From: Marisediminicola senii
GTDB taxonomy: Bacteria > Actinomycetota > Actinomycetes > Actinomycetales > Microbacteriaceae
Direction: 5' to 3'
Assembly: GCF_011057645.1 (NCBI RefSeq)
Contig: NZ_JAALGE010000012.1
Coordinates: forward strand, 1 to 60,466
DNA length: 60,466 bases
The first letter of the stretch is position 1; the number at the start of each line of letters is the position of its first letter. The notes under the pieces are model-generated. The model saw only the letters and a program-made list of their open reading frames with translations. It was not told the origin of the DNA and did not search any database. Position numbers and translations under genes: made by a program. Below, piece after piece: positions 27,703-36,264 of the stretch.

Positions 27703-29448
27703 CTATGGCCCGCACGGCACCATCGCGGCGACCTGTTCACTGAGCGACACCGGCCCGCCGAGGAGTACGACATTGGTCGACCCGAGTGCGGCGATCTCGG
27801 CGAGCACCCCGCGCGGCACGCACGACGGCGGGATCACGAAGAGCGGTGCGGAGTTGCGACCGGCGAGCGCCGATCCGGCGAGCGCGTCGGGAAAGTTCAT
27901 GCCGGTGGCGAGGTACACCGTCGAGCCCCGCGGGTAGGTGCCGGTCGCCCTGGCGTCGGCATTGATGGCGATGGATGCCGCGAACCGGTCGGCGCCCTGC
28001 AGGCGCGTGACCGTGCGCCCCGAGGCCTGGAGGCTGCGTTCGATGCCCGATGACACCGACGCGGGGCCGCCCGCGATGCGGACCGACGAGACGCCGAGCT
28101 CGTCGAGCGCGCCGCGGGTGTCGCCGTCGGCCGAGCCGGCTCCCCCATTGACCAGGATCACCGGGGAGTTCGTGGCGCCCGCGGGAGATCCGGCGGAGAG
28201 CGCGTCGGGAAAGTTGGTGCCGGTGGAGACATAGGCGGATGCCGCGCCGTCGCCGAACGCGTAGTCGGCGATGGCCCGCGACGCCGAGAACCGGTCGGGG
28301 CCGTCGATGCGTCGCACCGTCGGGGCTATCTCGCGCAGCGATGCCATCACGGCGTCCGATACCGACGCCGGCCCGCCGACCACCACGACGGTGTCGGGTC
28401 CGAGCCTGCGGATCTCGTCGCGCACCGAGGGAACGAGTTCGCCCGGCGCGGTGAGCAGCAGCGGCGCATCCTGGCTGATGGCGGCGGGTGCGGCACTCAG
28501 CGCGTCGGGGTACTTGGCGCCGGTGACGAGGTAGACGGTGTCGGCGCCGCCGGGGAACGCGCGCTGCGAGATGGCGTTGGCGACGGCATATCGGTCGCTG
28601 CCCGAGATGCGCGAGACAGAGAGCCTGGTCTTCACAGCCGCGGTGGCAGCGCTCGTGCGCACGGCGGAGTTGTAACCGCTGCGCGATCCGGTCACGGTCA
28701 CGGTGATCGCCGCGCCGACGTCGAGGGCGGTGAGCGTGTAACTGCCGCCGGTGGCGCCCGAGATCGGTACGCCGTTGGCCCTCCACTGGTAAGCGAGTGT
28801 CACCGGTGACGGTGCCCAACTTCCCGCGTTCACCGTGAGGCGCTGCCCCTCCGTGGCGGTGCCCGCGACAGAGGGCGTCGGCGCCGCCGTGAGCTGCGGC
28901 TTGCGATCGTTCGGGTACCCGGCGAAGATCTGCACCCAGTAGTTGCCCGATGCGACGTACCCGACGCCGATGCGGGTGTAGCGGGACTGCAGGATGTTGT
29001 CCTTGTGGCCCTGCGAGTTCATCCAGCCGTTCATCACGCCCGACGCGCTGGAGAAGCCGTAGGCGACGTTCTCCCCGTGGGTGTCCCATCCGGCGGGGAT
29101 GCGGTCCTGCCGCCACTGGTTCGTGCTGTGGAACATCCGCTGCTGCGAAGACATCACGTTGGCCCATTCCTGAGCCGCGGCATCCATCGTGACATCGCGT
29201 TGCAGCGGGGCGAGCCCGACCGCCGCCCGCTCGGCGTTGGTGCTGGCGGCGACCTCGTCGTGCTGCGAGGCGGCGTTCGCCCCAGTGGCGCCGAGGGAGG
29301 TGAACGCCATGGCGAGTGCCGCGACGATCGCGACCCGCGCGCTCCATCCGCGACGACGACGGCCGACACCGACCGCGGCGACGGGCTCAACCCCACTGCC
29401 GCCCCCGGCGCCTGCCGCGCCCGTCGTCACGGCCGCCATGTCGCTCAT
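27703..29448 (-). CDS. secreted CAP-domain protein with cell-wall-binding repeats
   Basis: A 581-residue exported protein. The signal sequence follows an unusually long, basic N-terminus (hydrophobic core 38-56, cleavage after about 59). The CAP/SCP domain (62-180) has His107 (FHSTNQW), HGENVAYG at 124-131 and GHKDNIL at 147-153. An Ig-like domain (185-270) and three cell-wall-binding type 2 repeats (275-581) follow, the last with a Cys pair (SCVPRG and VPCGP). CAP proteins in bacteria occur in wall and sporulation contexts; activity here is unknown. The ATG overlaps the upstream stop as ATGA, so it is co-translated with the beta-helix gene. Confidence 0.85.
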   Translation of the reverse strand: MSDMAAVTTGAAGAGGGSGVEPVAAVGVGRRRRGWSARVAIVAALAMAFTSLGATGANAASQHDEVAASTNAERAAVGLAPLQRDVTMDAAAQEWANVMSSQQRMFHSTNQWRQDRIPAGWDTHGENVAYGFSSASGVMNGWMNSQGHKDNILQSRYTRIGVGYVASGNYWVQIFAGYPNDRKPQLTAAPTPSVAGTATEGQRLTVNAGSWAPSPVTLAYQWRANGVPISGATGGSYTLTALDVGAAITVTVTGSRSGYNSAVRTSAATAAVKTRLSVSRISGSDRYAVANAISQRAFPGGADTVYLVTGAKYPDALSAAPAAISQDAPLLLTAPGELVPSVRDEIRRLGPDTVVVVGGPASVSDAVMASLREIAPTVRRIDGPDRFSASRAIADYAFGDGAASAYVSTGTNFPDALSAGSPAGATNSPVILVNGGAGSADGDTRGALDELGVSSVRIAGGPASVSSGIERSLQASGRTVTRLQGADRFAASIAINADARATGTYPRGSTVYLATGMNFPDALAGSALAGRNSAPLFVIPPSCVPRGVLAEIAALGSTNVVLLGGPVSLSEQVAAMVPCGP

Positions 29449-31517
29449 CCCCGGCGCACCGACGCGACCGCGCCGGTGGTGAAGACGTTGTTCGAGACCT
29501 GAATGACGGTGGTGACGGGCGAGATGATCGGGCAGTTCGGGTTGCGGGTGTTCGTGCCGAACACGTTGTCACGCATGACCGTTCCCCTGATCGCCCCCTT
29601 GCCCTTCTCCGAGATGTTGACCGTGCACGCTCCCCCGTCGGCGAAGTTGCGCGAGAACTCGAGGTTCGAGACGGTGCCGCGATCCTGGGTGACCATCAGC
29701 GCCGCGTTCTTCGCGCTCGAGAGGTGGTTGCCGACGATGCGGATGCGGTCGCCGACCTGCACCTGGATGGCGTCGTCGTGGCTCGGCGTTCCACCCTGGT
29801 TGGGGTCCCTGTCGTAGTGCAGCAGGTCGTGGATCCAGGATGCCTCGACCGTCGTGTTCGAGCCGGTGATGTGAACGCCATCGATGACGTGGTGGATGTT
29901 GAGCCTCGTCGCGGTGAAGTTATGGCCGATGATGCCGTTCGCGTAGCCGTTCTGCACGGTCGGCGCGAGCTCGACGTCGGTGATGACGAGTCCCGGCTGG
30001 CCGGAGGTCGCGGTGATCAGTCCGGATGAGCCGGTGAAGCCGCCGGCGGGCCCGCGGACGATGGAGTTCTTGATCGTCACGTTGGGGGCGTCGACCGAGA
30101 CCTTGCCGCGGATGTCCATGCCGTCGATGACGGTTCCGGGGGTGGTGATCTTGAGGTTGCCGTTGTGCACGGTGAGCTTCGTGCCGGGGAGCAGCCCGGT
30201 GTTCGACGCGGATGGCGTGCCGGTGCGGGGCGGGGTCGAGACGGGCGGGGTCGAGACGGGCGGCGTGACGACAGGCGGCGTGACCACCGGCGGGGTGACG
30301 ACGGGCTGCGTCACCACGGGCGGAGTGACCACCGGCGGGGCGGTGACCGGCGGCGTCACCACGGGCTGCGTCACCACGGGCGGGGTCACCACGGGCTGCG
30401 TCACCACCGGCGCCGCCGGCTGCGGGGCTGCGGGCGGTGCCGCGGCCACGTTGTCGCAGGAGACCAGCTGCGCGACCGAGGTGGCGAGGGATGCCTCGCC
30501 GCCGAACAGCACGACCCGGGTGGTCTTCATCGCGGCGAACTCCTCGAGCACCTGCTCGGGGATGCACCGCGACTGTACGAGGTAGAGGGCGGCCTTGTTC
30601 TTGCTGGCGAGCACCGAGCCGACGAGGGCGTCGGGGTAGTTGTGTCCGGTGGCGATGTAGGCGGTCGAGCTGGCGCGGTAGCCGTCGGCGTTGATGGCGA
30701 CGGAGGCCGAGAACCGGTCGTCGCCCGACAGGCGAACGACCCGGTCGACCGACCTGTCGACCGAGGAGACGAGCGCGGCGGACACCGAGGCTGGACCGCC
30801 GGCGACCTTGACCGTGGTGACGCCGAGCTGGTCGATGAGGGCGGTGGTCTCGGCGCCGGGCGTCGCTGCGGCCCCGTCGACGAGGATGACGGGACCTGGG
30901 GTGGAGCCGGCGGCGGAGCCCGCGGAGAGGGCGTCCGGGTAGTTGCGCCCGGTGGCGAGGTAGGCGACGGGCGAGCCGGAGCCGAACGCGTAGGAGGCGA
31001 CGTTGCGTGAGACGGCGTAGCGGTCGGCGCCGCCGATGCGGGTGACGGTGCGGGTGAGGGTGCGCAGGGTGCCCTCGACGGCGGAGGAGACGGAGGCAGG
31101 GCCGCCGACGATCACGATGGTCGACGGTGCCAGGCGCTCGATCTCGTCGCGCACCGATGCGGGCAGCGACCCGGTCGTGGTGAGCAGCAGGGGTGCGCCG
31201 CGGTGGGCGGCGGCCGGCCCCGCACTGAGGGCGTCGGGAAAGTTGCTGCCGCTCGCGATGAAGACGGTGCCGGCACCCTGCGGGTGCGCCTGGCGAGAGA
31301 CGGCGTTCGCGACGGCGAAGCGGTCGGTGCCGGCCATGCGGCTGACCTGGATGTCACCGCCTGCAGTGGATGCCGAAGCCGCCGTGACCGTGGACGACGC
31401 CACCGATTCCGGGCTGCCGGTCGACTGCGCGCTGGCCGAAACGGCCCCGACCGAGACGAGCGCTACGGCCCCGACGAACGCTACGGATGCACGCCAAAAA
31501 CGCGATGAAGCAGCCAC
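29445..31517 (-). CDS. secreted wall-bound protein with right-handed beta-helix domain
   Basis: A 690-residue exported protein with signal peptide 1-30. Three cell-wall-binding type 2 repeats lie at about 57-360, with the third carrying Cys in RCIPEQ and LVSCDN. A Pro/Val/Thr-rich linker (361-435) of PVVTPPV units joins a right-handed parallel beta-helix (438-690) with repeated VxIKNSIVRG- and FTATRLNIHH-type turns, similar to polysaccharide lyases and hydrolases. A glycan target is likely but not shown. The domain order is reversed relative to its two downstream partners. The GTG start has GGGGGAG five bases upstream. Confidence 0.8.
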   Translation of the reverse strand: MAASSRFWRASVAFVGAVALVSVGAVSASAQSTGSPESVASSTVTAASASTAGGDIQVSRMAGTDRFAVANAVSRQAHPQGAGTVFIASGSNFPDALSAGPAAAHRGAPLLLTTTGSLPASVRDEIERLAPSTIVIVGGPASVSSAVEGTLRTLTRTVTRIGGADRYAVSRNVASYAFGSGSPVAYLATGRNYPDALSAGSAAGSTPGPVILVDGAAATPGAETTALIDQLGVTTVKVAGGPASVSAALVSSVDRSVDRVVRLSGDDRFSASVAINADGYRASSTAYIATGHNYPDALVGSVLASKNKAALYLVQSRCIPEQVLEEFAAMKTTRVVLFGGEASLATSVAQLVSCDNVAAAPPAAPQPAAPVVTQPVVTPPVVTQPVVTPPVTAPPVVTPPVVTQPVVTPPVVTPPVVTPPVSTPPVSTPPRTGTPSASNTGLLPGTKLTVHNGNLKITTPGTVIDGMDIRGKVSVDAPNVTIKNSIVRGPAGGFTGSSGLITATSGQPGLVITDVELAPTVQNGYANGIIGHNFTATRLNIHHVIDGVHITGSNTTVEASWIHDLLHYDRDPNQGGTPSHDDAIQVQVGDRIRIVGNHLSSAKNAALMVTQDRGTVSNLEFSRNFADGGACTVNISEKGKGAIRGTVMRDNVFGTNTRNPNCPIISPVTTVIQVSNNVFTTGAVASVRRG

Positions 31518-31540
31518 AGAATCTCCCCCAAGACCTGATA

Positions 31541-31558
31541 CGCATTCCCCCGAATGCG
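31541..31558. promoter_or_regulatory. C-tetrad-centred inverted repeat upstream of beta-helix gene
   Basis: CGCATTC-CCCC-GAATGCG is a perfect 7-bp inverted repeat around four C in the leader of the surface-protein operon starting at 31517. A TATGGT box lies further upstream on the minus strand near 31570. The element matches the pattern found at 15381-15392. The 176-bp gap 31518-31693 holds nothing else obvious. Confidence 0.5.
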
Positions 31559-31693
31559 GTTAGCGCGACCATAGCACAGCGGTATGTCACGGCTCAGGTC
31601 TGGGGTTGTTCTGCTACTCCCCCCGTCAGGGGAACGTGGGTCGAGCGGACGCCGACGTCCGGCTCAGCCGGCCCCGGTTCGATTGCGCCCGGC

Positions 31694-32566
31694 TCAGCTG
31701 CTTCCGGGGCCGATCAGCCCCGTGAGGTACTCGCCGTAGCCGCTCTTGAGCAGCGGCTGGGCGATCTCGCGCAGCTGGGCGTCGTCGATCCACTTCGCGC
31801 GCCAGGCGATCTCCTCGATGCAACCGATCTTGTAGCCCTGGCGGGCCTCGATCACGCGCACGAACTCGGTGGCCTGCAGCATCGACTCGAACGTTCCGGT
31901 GTCGAGCCACGCGGTTCCGCGATCGAGCACCTGCACCTTGAGGGTGCCGGCGTCGAGGTAGCGCTCGTTGATGGTCGAGATCTCGAGCTCGCCGCGGGCG
32001 CTCGGCTCGATCGTCTTCGCGATCTCGATGACCGAGTTGTCGTAGAAGTAGAGCCCGGGAACGGCGTAGTTGCTCTTCGGCTCGGTCGGCTTCTCCTCGA
32101 TCGACACGGCGGTGAAATCGTCGTCGAACTCGACCACTCCATAGGAGCGCGGGTTGGAGACGTGGTACGCGAAGATCAGCGCACCCTCGATCTCGCCGTG
32201 CTCGCGCAGCGACGATCCGAGGCCGGCCCCGTGGAAGATGTTGTCGCCGAGCACCAGCGCGACGCTGTCGTCGCCGATGAACTCCTCACCGATGATGAAC
32301 GCCTGCGCGAGGCCGTCTGGCGACGGCTGCACCGCGTACTCGAGGCGGATGCCGAGCGCTGACCCGTCGCCGAGCAGCGCCTGGAACTGGTCGCTGTACT
32401 CGGGGGTGGTGATGATGAGGATCTCGTTGATGCCGGCCATCATCAGCGTCGACAGGGGGTAGTAGATCATCGGCTTGTCGTAGATGGGCATGAGCTGCTT
32501 CGAGATGCCCTTGGTGATGGGCCACAGCCGGGTGCCGGAACCGCCGGCGAGGATGATGCCGCGCAT
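31694..32566 (-). CDS. rmlA: glucose-1-phosphate thymidylyltransferase
   Basis: A 290-residue enzyme that makes dTDP-glucose from dTTP and glucose-1-phosphate, the first step to dTDP-L-rhamnose. [20 protein letters not shown] at 7-26 is the nucleotide-binding signature, followed by [24 protein letters not shown] near 107 and [19 protein letters not shown] near 160 are also typical. Length matches the family. ATG 32566 lies 2 bp after the rmlC stop, so the two are one operon. The frame stays open upstream but that part is a shadow of rmlC. Confidence 0.96.
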   Translation of the reverse strand: MRGIILAGGSGTRLWPITKGISKQLMPIYDKPMIYYPLSTLMMAGINEILIITTPEYSDQFQALLGDGSALGIRLEYAVQPSPDGLAQAFIIGEEFIGDDSVALVLGDNIFHGAGLGSSLREHGEIEGALIFAYHVSNPRSYGVVEFDDDFTAVSIEEKPTEPKSNYAVPGLYFYDNSVIEIAKTIEPSARGELEISTINERYLDAGTLKVQVLDRGTAWLDTGTFESMLQATEFVRVIEARQGYKIGCIEEIAWRAKWIDDAQLREIAQPLLKSGYGEYLTGLIGPGSS

Positions 32567-32568
32567 GC

Positions 32569-33180
32569 TCAGTTGCCCTTTCCGTCGAGGGACGCGTAGA
32601 ACTTCTGGATGTCGTCCCACTGCGGGAGGAGCCCGCTCGCCGCGGCCTCTGCGAGCGACGGCGCATCCGTGTCCTTGGGAGACAGCAGCAGTTCGCCCGC
32701 CTCGGGCGGGAACACCAGGGCGACGTCGGCGTCGAGCGGGTTGATGCCGTGCTCGGCCGGCGCGTTGTAGGTGTCGGAGACGAGGTAGCTCACGGTGGCG
32801 TCGTCGGTCAGGGCGACGAATGCGTGGCCGAGGCCCTCGGCGAGGTAGATGGCGCGACGGTCGACGTCGTCGAGCAGTACCGAATCCCACTGGCCGAACG
32901 TGGGCGAGCCGACCCTGATGTCGATCACGTAGTCGAGCACCGCACCGTGCGTCGCCGTGACGTACTTGGCCTGCCCGCGCGGAACATCGGCGAAGTGGAT
33001 GCCGCGAACGACGCCCTTCTTCGACACCGACGTGTTCGCCTGCCTGAGGTCGAGGGAGTGGCCGAGGGCCTGTTCGAGGAGGTCGAACCGGTACCACTCG
33101 AGGAAGACACCACGGTCGTCCGCGCGCTGGATCGGGGTGATCTCGAAAGAGCCGGGGATGGAGAGTTCGCGAATCTGCAC
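32569..33180 (-). CDS. rmlC: dTDP-4-dehydrorhamnose 3,5-epimerase
   Basis: A 203-residue cupin enzyme for the third step of dTDP-L-rhamnose synthesis. [15 protein letters not shown] ends with the catalytic His62. [18 protein letters not shown] and [23 protein letters not shown] are standard family segments. The GTG at 33180 is preceded at six bases by TAAGCT, so the transcript is probably leaderless. It leads the rmlC-rmlA operon, divergent from a rhamnosyltransferase-like gene. Confidence 0.94.
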   Translation of the reverse strand: MQIRELSIPGSFEITPIQRADDRGVFLEWYRFDLLEQALGHSLDLRQANTSVSKKGVVRGIHFADVPRGQAKYVTATHGAVLDYVIDIRVGSPTFGQWDSVLLDDVDRRAIYLAEGLGHAFVALTDDATVSYLVSDTYNAPAEHGINPLDADVALVFPPEAGELLLSPKDTDAPSLAEAAASGLLPQWDDIQKFYASLDGKGN

Positions 33181-33186
33181 GCATGA

Positions 33187-33192
33187 AGCTTA
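33187..33192 (-). promoter_or_regulatory. -10 box of leaderless rmlC promoter
   Basis: TAAGCT on the minus strand, six bases before the GTG of rmlC. On the plus strand, TAGTAT at 33246-33251 lies nine bases before the ATG of the divergent glycosyltransferase. Confidence 0.5.
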
Positions 33193-33260
33193 CGGGGGAC
33201 ACCGTTCCCGGGCCGGTCGCGGGGGGCCGACGGCGCGCCTCCCGATAGTATTGCGGCTCC

Positions 33261-34154
33261 ATGACCTCTTCGACGCCCGACGCTGCCCACGCCCGCGTGG
33301 CCGTGGTGACCGTCAGTTTCGGGTCGTCGGCCGTGCTCGGCGGATTCCTCGAATCGGTCGCCGCGGCATCCATCGCCCCACCCCTCGTCGTGGTCGCCGA
33401 CAACAAGCCGACGCCGCCGAACGACGTGGCCGAGCTGACCGCGCTGGCCGGCGCCACCTACCTTCCGCAGGAGTCAAATCGTGGATACGGCGGCGGTATC
33501 AATGCGGCGGTGGCCGGGCTCGCACCGTCCATCGACTGGGTACTCATCAGCAACCCCGACGTGGTGCTGCACGACGGCATGATCGACGCGCTGCTCGCCC
33601 GCGGTGACAGCGACCCGCGCATCGGAGCGGTGGGACCGGCGATCTACACCCCGACCGGCGAGCTGTACCCGTCGGCGCGCACCGTGCCGTCGCTGCGCAC
33701 CGGAGTTGGGCACGCCCTGTTCGCGAACATCTGGCTCGACAATCCGTGGACCCGCGCCTACCGCAACGACAACGCGGGCTCGGCGAACGGTCGCGACGCC
33801 GGCTGGCTGTCTGGCGCGTGCCTGTTGGTTAGGCGGTCGGCGTTCGATGAGATCGGCGGCTTCGACCCCGGCTTCTTCATGTACTTCGAAGACGTCGACC
33901 TGGGCTACCGGCTCGGCAAGGCCGGGTACCGCAGCGTGTACGAGCCGCTGTCGGGCGCGACCCACAGCGGGGCGCACTCGACCACCGAGGATTCCGCGGC
34001 CATGGTGCGGGCACACCACGACAGCGCCCGCCGTTTTCTCGGCAAGAAGTACGCCGGCCCGCTGCTCTGGCCGGTGCGCGTCGCGCTCGGTATCAGCCTC
34101 AGCATCCGCTCGGCCATCGTGCGCCGCACCGTCAAGCAGTCGCACCACCACTGA
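33261..34154 (+). CDS. GT2 family glycosyltransferase, rhamnosyltransferase-like
   Basis: A 297-residue GT-A enzyme. [11 protein letters not shown] near 13, an [11 protein letters not shown] segment near 71, [11 protein letters not shown] near 93 (the acidic site), [21 protein letters not shown] near 183 and [18 protein letters not shown] near 208 match WbbL-like rhamnosyltransferases. Its position between rmlCA and rmlB supports rhamnose as donor sugar. A TAGTAT box ends ten bases before the ATG, so the leader is only a few bases. The coding end runs into a CACCAC-rich repeat. Confidence 0.85.
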   Translation: MTSSTPDAAHARVAVVTVSFGSSAVLGGFLESVAAASIAPPLVVVADNKPTPPNDVAELTALAGATYLPQESNRGYGGGINAAVAGLAPSIDWVLISNPDVVLHDGMIDALLARGDSDPRIGAVGPAIYTPTGELYPSARTVPSLRTGVGHALFANIWLDNPWTRAYRNDNAGSANGRDAGWLSGACLLVRRSAFDEIGGFDPGFFMYFEDVDLGYRLGKAGYRSVYEPLSGATHSGAHSTTEDSAAMVRAHHDSARRFLGKKYAGPLLWPVRVALGISLSIRSAIVRRTVKQSHHH

Positions 34155-34226
34155 CCTGCACCACCACTGAGCCCCACCACCATTCGCGCCACCACGAACT
34201 CCACGCCCTGCACCACCACGAACCCA
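34142..34226. repeat. CACCAC-rich imperfect repeat
   Basis: Imperfect copies of GCACCACCACTGA follow one another from the last codons of the glycosyltransferase into the gap before rmlB, for example at 34142 and 34158. The His-rich C-terminus (SHHH) of that protein may have arisen from this repeat. Confidence 0.6.
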
Positions 34227-34282
34227 TCCGCCCATCCACCGAACAGTCGTCGGCCCCGGCCGACCAGGCAAAGGATCTGACC

Positions 34283-35266
34283 ATGAAACTCCTCGTCACC
34301 GGCGGAGCCGGCTTCATCGGCTCCAACTTCGTCAGGCGCGTCATCGAAGACGCCTATGAAGGGCTCGAGGGCGCAGACGTCGTCGTGCTCGACGCGCTCA
34401 CCTATTCGGGAAACCTCGAGAACCTCGCATCCGTCGCCGACTCCCCCCGCTACACCTTCGTGCGGGGCGACATCCGCGACGCGACGCTGCTCGACGAACT
34501 GCTGCCCACCGTCGACGCCGTGGTGCACTTCGCGGCCGAATCGCACGTCGACCGCTCGGTGCGCGACGCGTCGATCTTCGTCGAGACCAACGTGCTCGGC
34601 ACGCAGCAGCTGCTGGATGCCGCGTTGCGATCCGACCTCAAGCGATTCGTGCACGTCTCCACCGACGAGGTCTACGGCTCGATCGCCGAGGGCTCGTGGG
34701 ACGAGCAGCGCCCACTCGAGCCGAACTCCCCCTATTCGGCGTCGAAGGCCGGCAGCGACCTGCTCGCCCGCAGCTACTTCCGCACCCACGGCCTCAACAT
34801 CTCGATCACGCGCTGCTCGAACAACTACGGGCCGTTCCACTTTCCCGAGAAGGTCATCCCGCTGTTCGTCACGAACCTCATCGACGACAAGCACGTACCC
34901 CTCTACGGCGAGGGCAACAACATCCGCGACTGGCTGCATGTCGACGACCACTGCCGCGGAATCGCCATGGTGCTCACCGGCGGCCGCGCCGGCGAGATCT
35001 ACAACATCGGCGGCGGCACCGAGCTGACCAACAAGGAGCTCACCCAGCTGCTGCTCGACGCGACCGGCAAGGACTGGTCGTACGTCGACCGGGTGCAGGA
35101 CCGCCTCGGGCACGACCTGCGCTACTCCGTCGACATCTCGAAGATCCGCTCCGAGCTGGGATACGAGCCGCGCGTCCCGTTCGAGCAGGGCCTCGCCGAC
35201 GTCGTGCAGTGGTACCGCGACAACCGCCAGTGGTGGGAGCCCCTCAAGGAGCGCGCCGCGCTGTAG
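34283..35266 (+). CDS. rmlB: dTDP-glucose 4,6-dehydratase
   Basis: A 327-residue extended SDR enzyme, the second step of dTDP-L-rhamnose synthesis. GGAGFIGSNFVR at 7-18 binds NAD, STDEVYG at 126-132 has the catalytic Thr-Asp-Glu, and Tyr151-x-x-x-Lys155 (YSASK) completes the site. RCSNNYGPFHFPEK and YGEGNNIRDWLHVDDHC are canonical. A clear ribosome site (AAAGGA) precedes the ATG at seven bases. A strong hairpin separates it from rmlD. Confidence 0.96.
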   Translation: MKLLVTGGAGFIGSNFVRRVIEDAYEGLEGADVVVLDALTYSGNLENLASVADSPRYTFVRGDIRDATLLDELLPTVDAVVHFAAESHVDRSVRDASIFVETNVLGTQQLLDAALRSDLKRFVHVSTDEVYGSIAEGSWDEQRPLEPNSPYSASKAGSDLLARSYFRTHGLNISITRCSNNYGPFHFPEKVIPLFVTNLIDDKHVPLYGEGNNIRDWLHVDDHCRGIAMVLTGGRAGEIYNIGGGTELTNKELTQLLLDATGKDWSYVDRVQDRLGHDLRYSVDISKIRSELGYEPRVPFEQGLADVVQWYRDNRQWWEPLKERAAL

Positions 35267-35284
35267 CATCCACGGTCCACCCGG

Positions 35285-35329
35285 GGGCACCGCGCCTGGC
35301 CGCGCATTCGCGGCCGCACGGCGGTGCCC
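35285..35329. terminator. long nested hairpin between rmlB and rmlD
   Basis: An outer 9-bp stem GGGCACCGC (35285-35293) with GCGGTGCCC (35321-35329) encloses an inner 7-bp stem GGCCGCG (35298-35304) with CGCGGCC (35309-35315) and loop CATT. It probably ends rmlB transcripts, and rmlD has its own promoter just after it. Confidence 0.65.
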
Positions 35330-35354
35330 TCCGGGGTGGCCACACGAGTGCGGG

Positions 35355-35360
35355 TATGGT
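35355..35360 (+). promoter_or_regulatory. -10 box of leaderless rmlD promoter
   Basis: TATGGT followed by seven bases and the GTG at 35368. This supports the GTG as the true rmlD start over an ATG at 35356 that lies within the -10 box itself. Confidence 0.5.
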
Positions 35361-35367
35361 CGAGGGC

Positions 35368-36264
35368 GTGCGATACCTGATCACCGGAGCCGGCGGAATG
35401 CTCGGCCACGACCTCATTTCCGCCCTCGATGCACGGGACGTCACCGCCCTCACGCGCGCTGACCTCGACATCACCGATGCCGACGCGGTCGCCGCCGCGG
35501 TCGCGGGCCACGACGTGGTGATCAACGCCGCCGCCTACACGAATGTCGACGCCGCGGAATACGACGAGGCAACCGCCGAGTCCATCAACGGCACCGGCGC
35601 CGGCAACCTCGCGCGTGCCGCCGCCGCCGCGGGCGCGATCATGGTGCAGGTCTCCACCGACTACGTCTTCGACGGCACGGCGACGACGCCGTACCCCGAA
35701 TCCACCCCGCTCGACCCGGTGTCGGCATACGGCCGCACCAAGGCCTCCGGGGAGCGCCTCGTCGCCGAGGGCAACCCCGGCCGCAGCTACATCGTGCGCA
35801 CCGCCTGGCTCTACGGCCAGCACGGCGGCAACTTCGCGGCGACCATGCTGCGGGTCGCGGCCCAGCGCGACGAAGTGTCGGTCGTCACCGACCAGGTCGG
35901 CCAGCCCACCTGGACCCTCGACCTCGCCAGGCAGATCGTGGCGATGCTCGACGCGAACGCCCCTTTCGGCGTCTACCACGGCACCAACTCGGGCCAGGGC
36001 AGCTGGTTCGACTTCGCCCGCGCGGTGTTCAGCGAGGCCGGCCTCGACCCGGAGCGGGTCACTCCGACCGACAGCGCGGCATTCGTGCGCCCCGCTCCCC
36101 GCCCCGCATACTCCGTGCTCGGCCACGACGCGTGGCTGGCCGCGGGCATCGCGCCACTGCGCGACTGGCGCGAGGCACTGGCCGAGGCCGTGCGCGTCGG
36201 CGCAGTGGGTGATGGTGCCGTGCGCGATGGCGCTACCCGCACCGAGAGCGCGCCGACCGCGTGA
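35368..36264 (+). CDS. rmlD: dTDP-4-dehydrorhamnose reductase
   Basis: A 298-residue SDR reductase that completes dTDP-L-rhamnose. MRYLITGAGGMLG is the canonical start, which favours the GTG at 35368. STDYVFDG at 96-103 and Tyr121-x-x-x-Lys125 (YGRTK) form the active site, and VRTAWLYG and TDQVGQPTWTLDLA are standard. The last 20 residues are an Ala/Asp/Gly-rich tail not needed in the family. Its TGA overlaps the next gene's GTG as GTGA. Confidence 0.94.
   Translation: MRYLITGAGGMLGHDLISALDARDVTALTRADLDITDADAVAAAVAGHDVVINAAAYTNVDAAEYDEATAESINGTGAGNLARAAAAAGAIMVQVSTDYVFDGTATTPYPESTPLDPVSAYGRTKASGERLVAEGNPGRSYIVRTAWLYGQHGGNFAATMLRVAAQRDEVSVVTDQVGQPTWTLDLARQIVAMLDANAPFGVYHGTNSGQGSWFDFARAVFSEAGLDPERVTPTDSAAFVRPAPRPAYSVLGHDAWLAAGIAPLRDWREALAEAVRVGAVGDGAVRDGATRTESAPTA

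Noticed and set aside
34142-34226. CACCAC repeat as an engineered His-tag-like artefact
   Set aside because: The repeat continues outside the gene as imperfect natural copies and the protein ends with only three His.
35356-35367. ATG 35356 as rmlD start
   Set aside because: It lies inside the TATGGT -10 box and adds four residues before the canonical MRYLITGAGG start; GTG 35368 fits a leaderless message.
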